Positions 57,644 to 64,000 of a stretch of 64,000 bases of DNA are shown one piece after another. Numbering within the stretch: the first letter of the stretch is position 1; each line of letters starts with the position of its first letter. The notes under the pieces are model-generated. The model was not told the origin of the DNA. It worked only from the letters and a program-made list of their open reading frames with translations, and searched no databases. Origin of the DNA: Cryptomeria japonica (lineage: Eukaryota > Streptophyta > Pinopsida > Cupressales > Cupressaceae); assembly GCF_030272615.1 (NCBI RefSeq), contig NC_081406.1:143399041-143463040 (forward strand), given 5' to 3'. The translations under genes and the position numbers were made by a program.

Positions 57644-58330
57644 CTATCTTTTGATTCCATGTCTCTCAGAGTAGTCTTCAAACTCATTTGATTTAAACTC
57701 TCCACACCGGTTTGATCTTAGGCATTTCAACTTGCATCCACTTTCCCTTTCTACCATCTTCTGGAATATCTTGAATCTTTCAAATGCTTGAGATTTGTCT
57801 TGTAGGAAAGTGACCCATGTCATTCTACAGAAATCATCAATGAAGAGAATGATGTATCTTTCACCAGCTAAAGCCCTTGTTATATTTGGTCCACATAGAT
57901 TAGTGTGTACAAGTTCAAGTGGCCTTGAAAAATTATGGTCTTTAGTCTTGAAGGTCACTTTAGTCTCCTTTCCTCTTACACATTCATCACAAAAGGTGCT
58001 TACCAATTTCATGATCTCTGGTATGTCTCTCACATAACCTTTCTTGCTTACTTGGACTAGCTAATCAAAATTTATATGGCCCAATCTTATGTGCCACAAC
58101 CAACTCTCATCTACTTGTCCCATCATGCATTGAGACTCATACCATTCCTTCAAATTGTACACATTTCCATTTGTTCTTTTACCTTTTGCAACAATCTGAC
58201 TGGTACTCTCTTTTCTTATCTGGCAACCGATAGAGTCAAAAGTGAACTTGTATCCTTTATCACACATTTGACTCACACTTAGCAAGTTGTGCTTCAAACC
58301 TTCCACATAATATACATCACGTGCCTTCAA
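57644..58330 (-). pseudogene. Copia G GAG-pre-integrase and integrase core
   Basis: The first part (58061-58330) reads YYVEGLKHNLLSVSQMCDKG and ends LWHIRLGHIN, the zinc-binding HHCC-type region before integrase. The second (57644-58033) has FCDECVRGKETKVTF, HTNLCGPN (the expected Asp of HTDL is Asn), FIDDFCRMTWVTFLQDKSQAF and RSNRCGEFKSNEF (the expected RSDxGGEF). Integrase inserts cDNA into the chromosome. Two changed catalytic-region residues (Asp to Asn at both the HTDL and RSD positions) show it is inactive. Both parts share a frame with one stop between them. Confidence 0.88.
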
Positions 58331-58360
58331 TTTTCCATCTATGTTTAGAGTACATTTGCC

Positions 58361-58975
58361 TTATATCTTGATAGAGCCGTTATCTCCAAATATTACTGAG
58401 CCTCCATTCCAATCTTCAAGCTTTATAAATTTCTTTTTGTCACTGGTCATGTGATTGGAACATCCACTATCTACTACCCATAAGCTCCTTCTTTTTGCAT
58501 GTAGGGCAGTCTGCACAATCAGACTTGATTCTGCTTTGTTCTTGTCCTTCTCAACCCAAACCGGTTTGACTTCTTTCTTATTATCTACTGCAATTTCATG
58601 TTTCAGTTTAACTACCGGTTTCTGATTTGGTGCAGACTTCTTTTGCTTGAATTTTCTGAGCTTGCAATGCTTTGCAATGTGTCCAAACTCTTGACAATTA
58701 TAAAATTTCACATTAACATTAAATGATGAACCTTTAAAGCTATTGTAGGACACCGGTTGACTTCTCCTACATTCAACACTCCTATGACCAAATCCATTAC
58801 ACTCATAACATACAACATCCATATCATTGAGTGTAGTGAATGGATAATCAGTTGCAAAACTCACAGGAGGCTTATTCATCAATCTATAGTCAACTAACCT
58901 ATGCCCAAATTTATTACATCGGTAAAAATAACCATGGAAGTTAGGTACATGCCGATCTTGTGCTTTGGACCCCAA
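58361..58975 (-). pseudogene. Copia G second zinc-knuckle array and aspartic protease
   Basis: A 204-residue open piece. It begins with CCHC-type knuckles: YRCNKFGHRLVDYR (decayed), CYECNGFGHRSVEC (intact) and FYNCQEFGHIAKHC (first Cys lost). A Lys-rich linker follows, then WVVDSGCSNHMTSDKKKF, the copia aspartic-protease active site (DSG), and a GDNGSIKI segment. The protease cleaves the polyprotein. The knuckle array just before protease parallels ORF1 of elements A-C. Confidence 0.87.
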
Positions 58976-59213
58976 ATCTTTGTCTCCCCAGATGTCTTCC
59001 TCTCATGTTGTTGATTCTAGTGAATCCTTCACTATCCACCTTGGACTTGCCTTTATGATTTGCATACCAGTACAATGTGTGAGCCTTCTGGTTTTGAGCA
59101 TACCAGTTCTTAGGCTGATTTATTATAGCTTCAACATAGGTCTTCTTACCAGTATCTTTGTTGACTGTGAAGGTTTTCTTCTCTTTACTTTCACTTGAGG
59201 AGGTAAATAGTAT

Positions 59214-60014
59214 CTACTTACCAGATGTGTCTTTGTTGTTTGAACTTTTTCCTTCTTCAAATCCTAAGCCACCAGTATCCTTTGAGTGCTTTTGATTGCT
59301 CAACATCTTGTGCAAGGGTTCAGTGTTGCCCTCAAATTTGCTCCTCATCTTTAGTTCATCCTTGCTCTTTTCAAGCTCCTTTCCAAGCCTTACAATCTCT
59401 TCTTCTAGATTTTGATGCTCCTTCTCCTTCTTCATCAGATCAAAGGATGTAACTTCACATATTCTCTTGGCCTCTTCCACTTAAAGTTTCAAATCTGAAA
59501 TGATTTGATTGGACTCATTTAGGGATTGCTTCAAAAGGTCTTGTTCTTCAGCAGCAACATGCTTGACCTCCTTGAGTTCTCTTCTTGTCTTGCTCAACTC
59601 CTCAAGAGCACTTATGAGCTCACCTTCTAGATCCACTTCAGCTTCAATGGTTTCATTTTCCTTACCTTCATCAATAGGTTCTTCTAGTGCCATAAAGAGA
59701 TTAATTTCTCTTGCATTCTCATGGCAGTCATCTTCTGATGCACTTTCTTCATCCCTGCCATCACCCTCAAAGATGTATAGGTTGTTTTTCTTCTGGTAGC
59801 TTCTTCTTCCTTGTCGGTAGACCTTCTTCTCTTTATCTTTACCGAAAGATTTGCCAGAGCTCCTTTTCTCATCTCCATCGGTTTCACCATAAGGACATTT
59901 AGAAGCAAAGTGTCCTATTTTACCACAGTTAAAACATTTGAAGGGCAATTTTCCTTTATACTTACTGGATCCCTTCTTGAGCTTTTTTACAAAGTTTGCA
60001 GCTTCAGTATCCAA
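59214..60014 (-). pseudogene. Copia G gag C-terminal part: CCHC knuckle and coiled-coil insert
   Basis: FKCFNCGKIGHFASKCPYG at about 59900-59945 is the gag nucleocapsid knuckle. A basic stretch and an acidic stretch follow, then a Glu/Lys/Leu-rich coiled coil (about 59214-59660) ending in KDTGGLGFEEGKSSN. The KDxGxLG[FY]xxG segment recurs just after the coiled coil in ORF1 of A and B, and as NGLGFEVG in C. One stop at 59481 and a frame change near 59200 break the frame. Confidence 0.8.
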
Positions 60015-60086
60015 GTCTCCACTAGGTTCTCTAAGAACACTTTCTTCCTTACCATTTTTGGTGGAGTTGAAAGAAGTCTCTTTCTT

Positions 60087-60699
60087 TCAAGTTCCTTCAC
60101 CAGTTGTCCTCATCTCATAAGCAGTTAGGGAGCCAAATAACTCATCCATTGAAAATATTTTTAGATCCTTTGCTTCCTCTATAGCAGAGACCTTAGTATC
60201 ATACTTAGATGTGAGTGATCTAAGTACCTTTTTGACAATGATTTCATCAGCTATTTCTTCTCCAAGTCCTCTAATAGTGTTCACAATTTCATCAACTCTC
60301 TGAAGATAATCTGCAATCTTTTCTTCATCTTTCATCTTCAAGCCTTCAATCTAATCTCTTAGTTTTTGCAGATGGCCTCCTTGACTTTGTCATCTCCTTC
60401 AAATAATCTCTGCAATTTATCCCAAGTCTCCTTGGCGGATGAGAAATGCATATAACATTGGCAAACTCATTATTAGACAACCCACTGAGAATAGCATGTT
60501 TAGCCTTGGCATTGTTTTCATACTCCTTGGCATCCAGATCTGTAGGAGGAACACTAGGAACAATATACCATTTCTTAACCGACATCCAAACATCAAATTC
60601 TAGGGAAGATAGATAGATTTCCACTCTTTTGCTCCTAAAGGCATAGTTGGTTCCATCAAACATGGGAGCTTTGGAGGAGGAAGACTCATTCCTTGGCAT
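60087..60699 (-). pseudogene. Copia G gag N-terminal (UBN2-type) capsid region
   Basis: From the ATG at 60699: MPRNESSSSKAPMFDGTNYAF, then IYLSSLEFDVWMSVKKWY and AKHAILSGLSNNEFANV, the standard UBN2/copia gag opening. A frameshift lies near 60350-60460. The second piece (60087-60341) reads MKMKDEEKIADYLQRVDEIVNTIRGLGEEI and LTAYEMRTTGEGT. Gag forms the virus-like particle. The start codon follows the primer site by about 60 bp, as usual. Confidence 0.88.
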
Positions 60700-60762
60700 T
60701 GTGTTCTTAGACTAGAATCTACCCAAGATAGAGAAAGCTTTGACCAACACGGAACCTAATGC

Positions 60763-60774
60763 TCTGATACCAAT
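60763..60774 (-). other. Primer-binding site of copia G
   Basis: On the - strand a perfect TGGTATCAGAGC follows the 5' LTR by two bases (complement within 60761-60774). Confidence 0.9.
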
Positions 60775-62045
60775 TGTTGAACACAATGTGTCACTGAGAC
60801 GGGGGGGTTGAATCAATAATTTCCAATCCTTATCTTTTTAATCTGAATGAGAGTACCGGTTAACAAATCAAAGAATAAGTAAGCCTATTGGTGAGATAAG
60901 TAGGAGATCAAATGCAAGAACATAGAAAGGCACATCACACAACACCGGTTATGTGAGGAAAACCCAATGTGGGAAAAACCTCAATAAGAAATGTTGTTGG
61001 AGACTATTGCTCCAATCCAGCCTCACAATGAAACACAAGTATTACAATGATTTGGGGCACCAACCCCTATTTGTTTATGGGCATCAACCCGAAGGAGCAC
61101 CAAACCCTACACCAAGCACCAACTCAGTGATACACACTAAAATATAAACTTATTACAATGCAAGAACATTGTTACAAATGGATTTTGTAACACCTCCAAT
61201 GAATACACTCCACCGGTTATTCTATCTCATTGTTTCTTCTGCTACCGGTTCACTATTCTTTCACTCTGACCCCTCACCAGTTAACCTTTGCCTTTCCTAA
61301 TCTCCTCTGATTCTCTCCTTGCACTCTATCACCCTCTGATGCTGTCTTACCAATCTAAATATTGTCGATTTACTTGACTGTTGTACACTGTAACAGTTCA
61401 CCGGTTTCCATGTCCCTACCAGTTAAAGCCTCTTACCGATTCTACCTTGTAATGCTCAGTCACTTCAATCTTCTACTATGAACCTTCAAGCTAATTATCT
61501 CTCTGCTTGCTCAAACACACTCCCTTCGCGCAACTGGAATCAACATTTTGATCTTTGATTTGCATATTTATATATCTGCTTTCCTACCTAAATGCAATAT
61601 TTAAGTATTTCCTGCCTAGGATTTTCTCCATCAATCAGATCTGTATAAAATCATATCAGATTACCTTTCTTGGATGAATAATCTACAACGACTCAACCAT
61701 CCCTACCATTTCCCATGCTTCTAGTGCACGTTTACTGTTTTTGGAAAACACCGACCTTGTTTTTTGGCAAACATCTTCTTGCATACCAGTATCATACCTA
61801 CTAGTTGACACTGCTCCTGACTGCATACTGGTAATGAGCATGATAACACTCTATAGTTCTTCAACTATCTGACATACTTACCAGTCACTCTTCTTTGCAT
61901 ATCGGTGGTCATGTTCTTCTCTGCTATCCTTTTCTTGTTTACCAGTAGATGTTGCTTCTCATGTTTACCGATAACACATCATTCTTGCCAGCTTGCATAC
62001 TGGTTGCCTATACTGGTTGACATCAATGAAAATACAATGCCAACA
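60775..62045 (-). repeat. 5' LTR of copia G
   Basis: About 1,271 bp, from TGTTGAACAC at 60775 to CCAACA at 62045 in + orientation. It is rich in ACCGGT and its transition derivative ACCAGT. It includes the C-rich module (about 60800-60815) and the U-rich stem-loop at 60954-60983. No second LTR was found, so the outer end is set by similarity to the C LTR terminus. Confidence 0.8.
60954..61015 (-). promoter_or_regulatory. ENE-like stem-loop and upstream hairpin, copia G LTR
   Basis: Sense RNA: hairpin UUGGAG/CUCCAA with a seven-base loop (60997-61015), then outer stem UGAGG/CCUCA (60954-60958 with 60979-60983), UUUUU opposite UUUU, inner stem CCC/GGG and a five-base loop. All pairs are intact. 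About 180 bp before the LTR 3' end. Confidence 0.6.
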
Positions 62046-64000
62046 TGCATAACATCAATACTGGGCAACATGATAACATCTGAACATCAAGTCCTAGATC
62101 ATATACATTCTTGAACATTTTCAATAAAAAAAACAAATAGTAGGAATGACATAGTAGACTATATCCATGACAACACAATGCATCAACAACCATCATCACC
62201 AAGTGTCCATGCATCCCTATCATAATTGAATATTTTTTGCATATGTACTTGCACAAACTGATTATGACAAACTAGACAAGGTACCATTTTTTGCACATAG
62301 GACAAAAATACTCTTTCCTACATATTAAATCTTGCTCGACATTACTATCAAACAACATACCAGTTCTCCTCTATACATAAACATCCATAATTGTAGATGT
62401 TAGGAAAGTCACACACAAAAACAACAACACCACCATCAGATAGAGCATCAACATTTGAACCTATAATTAACAACATCTACACTAGTATTTCCGAACTATG
62501 TAGTCTACATGACTAGTCATAAACTGAGCATTAGGCAAATGTTCAACAACTAAATCATCAAATCATCAACAGAAACACATCAACTGATTACTAGGAAAAT
62601 CATCATTTGGATCTAATCAATTGAAATACATCAACTGAACATCATCAGACCATCAACAACTAAACATCAAATAAATCATCAACTAGATTTAAAATTAGTC
62701 AATCACTAGATAGGTAGACCATATTTAGCATCTGTGAAACTGATCAACTACATCAATTGATTATGACAAACACCAAACAAGTTTGGCATCAATGACAACA
62801 CAACAAAGCATTATTTAGGTTTCCAACAAACATTAGATTACCCTTAGTTTGCTTCCTCATAAGACCTTTGGGTCTCTAATTTGTTAAACGCAGCTTTAGG
62901 AGGGTTAGGGTTATGATTCCTTCTACTATTTAAAACTTTTGGGCATTCTTTTTTTGATGCCCATCAATTTTACATAAAAATCAAGAGTTGAAACCCTAGG
63001 GCTTCAATATCACAACTGTAAACTTGGTCATTCATAAAGAATTAAGGGATCTCTTAAATTTGAACTCCCTTATTAAAAAAGATCAATATTCTAGCATTCA
63101 TATGGGGCAATATAGAACGAGTGTCTTCCACTTGTAAGGTTTTCCTGATAGGTTTGAGTAGAAGGGGTAAGAACTTCCACATTTGGACTGGCACATTTTT
63201 AACATTGATCCATCTTGGGGTGGAAAAAACATGATTTCATTTTGAGAGACATTAGGTGACCAGGCTATGCTCTTGACTAGTGACTTGCTAATATTCTAAT
63301 ACTTCTTTCCCAAAAGCTTTCTTGCATATCATGTTTTTTAAAATGAAAAAGAGGCCCTTTTGAATCATTCTACAAAAGGAAATATAAATCCTAATTTTTT
63401 ACTCGACACATTATTTAACCAGTTATCAAAAAATCATCTTACCAGAATGCTATTTCTATCGAGACAAGCTAGGAAAATTGTAGTTTTCTTAATCCTATTT
63501 TCTTCTTTCTTTAAGACAATAGTCATGTCCTCGTTAGGGTTTATCCTCAATACCCTAGGTAGGAGAGGGTCCTTGCCTCCTTCAACTTGGTCTCGACCCT
63601 TTCCTCCTCTACCTTCAAAGGCCCCTAAGCTTTATTCGAAGGCTCATAGATGGAAAAAAATTAAAGTTGTGGCCTTCGATTTTTAGCCAAAGGATTTTGG
63701 ATCTTTATTTTCAAAGCTCTTGTTATTTAGAAATGATGGTATGGATCTCTACAAGAAAGGAATTTTATTGGTCAAGTAGGTCTCCAACAAAATTAGAAGA
63801 TTGAATCTCTTTTTAAATAGAATCCAATTTTCTCTTGACTGTCTCCTTCCTTTTGAATATATGCCCAAAACAACTTTTGTTCCAAGTTTAAATTTTAGAT
63901 TTAACAAAAGAGAGATTTTTGGTCAATATGTAAATGGTTGGCCCTTCCACATCAATCTATGATCATATTAAAGTATTCCTTTCTAGATCTGAGTAGTGAA
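62046..64000. other. Spacer without recognised gene
   Basis: CATCAAC-rich phrases recur at 62440-62700. A 108-residue + strand open frame (63360-63686) has no motif that I recognise and is treated as chance. No element ends or RNA genes were found. Confidence 0.35.

Larger units (their letters stand above)
56990..62045 (-). mobile_element. 5' part of Ty1/copia retrotransposon G
   Basis: A - strand element: 5' LTR (60775-62045), primer site, gag, an inserted coiled-coil/CCHC block, protease, integrase and the region between integrase and RT. RT, RNase H and the 3' LTR are missing, cut off near 56990-57035. Its LTR start (TGTTGGCATTGTA-type) and the LTR 3' module resemble element C. Its gag region contains the same kind of coiled coil and zinc-knuckle array that forms ORF1 in A, B and C, making it the likely relative of their autonomous partner. 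Confidence 0.88.

Noticed and set aside
63360-63686. A 108-residue + strand open frame as a gene
   Set aside because: No recognisable domain, no conserved context, and a length expected by chance in 64 kb.

Overview
This window looks like heterochromatic, repeat-filled nuclear DNA from a large-genome seed plant. The reasons are a plant-type P-class pentatricopeptide-repeat (PPR) sequence, plant-style Ty1/copia, Ty3/gypsy and LINE remnants, LTR retrotransposons primed from an initiator-Met-tRNA-type binding site, AT-rich spacers, and no clearly intact host gene in 64 kb. A gymnosperm is plausible from the old, multiply nested, highly mutated elements, but that is inference only.

Layout. 554-11740: a decayed short-LTR Ty1/copia element (H, + strand) cut by a younger non-autonomous LTR element (A, - strand, 2039-10095; perfect 5-bp target duplication). 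13423-15148: a single-exon PPR pseudogene (- strand). 15149-20040: AT-rich spacer with small tandem duplications and a probable MITE. 20040-20986: LINE reverse-transcriptase fragment. 20987-25873: a non-coding element (F) as a three-LTR array. 25874-35402: Ty3/gypsy pol remnant split inside its RT by element B (27729-34693, + strand). 35424-36056: degenerate tandem array. 37427-37804: a complete 378-bp TRIM. 37923-38418: a second probable MITE. 39195-39800: LINE RT fragment. 39940-47994: a solo LTR (D) that received element C (41060-47869, - strand). 48150-51991: near full-length but dead LINE ORF2. 54370-56770: inverted LTR fragments (E, E2) and a truncated LTR. 56990-62045: 5' part of a Ty1/copia element (G, - strand) with gag, zinc knuckles, protease and integrase but no RT. 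62046-64000: nothing recognised.

How the parts relate. A, B and C share one architecture: LTR, Met-tRNA primer site, ORF1 (coiled coil followed by CCHC zinc knuckles), a roughly 1,000-residue ORF2 of unknown function, and LTR; no protease, integrase or RT is visible. ORF1 resembles the coiled-coil/CCHC block inserted in the gag of copia element G, so G-like copies are the natural candidates for supplying enzymes in trans.

The most interesting signal is in the LTRs. Seven families (A-G) carry, always on the sense strand and about 110-190 bp before the LTR 3' end, a stem-loop with a U5/U3-5 internal loop clamped by an inner CCC/GGG-type helix and an outer helix whose sequence changes between families with pairing largely kept. 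This matches the layout of ENE elements, which stabilise RNA by clamping the poly(A) tail in a triple helix. All assignments were made by eye; no database search or alignment was run.
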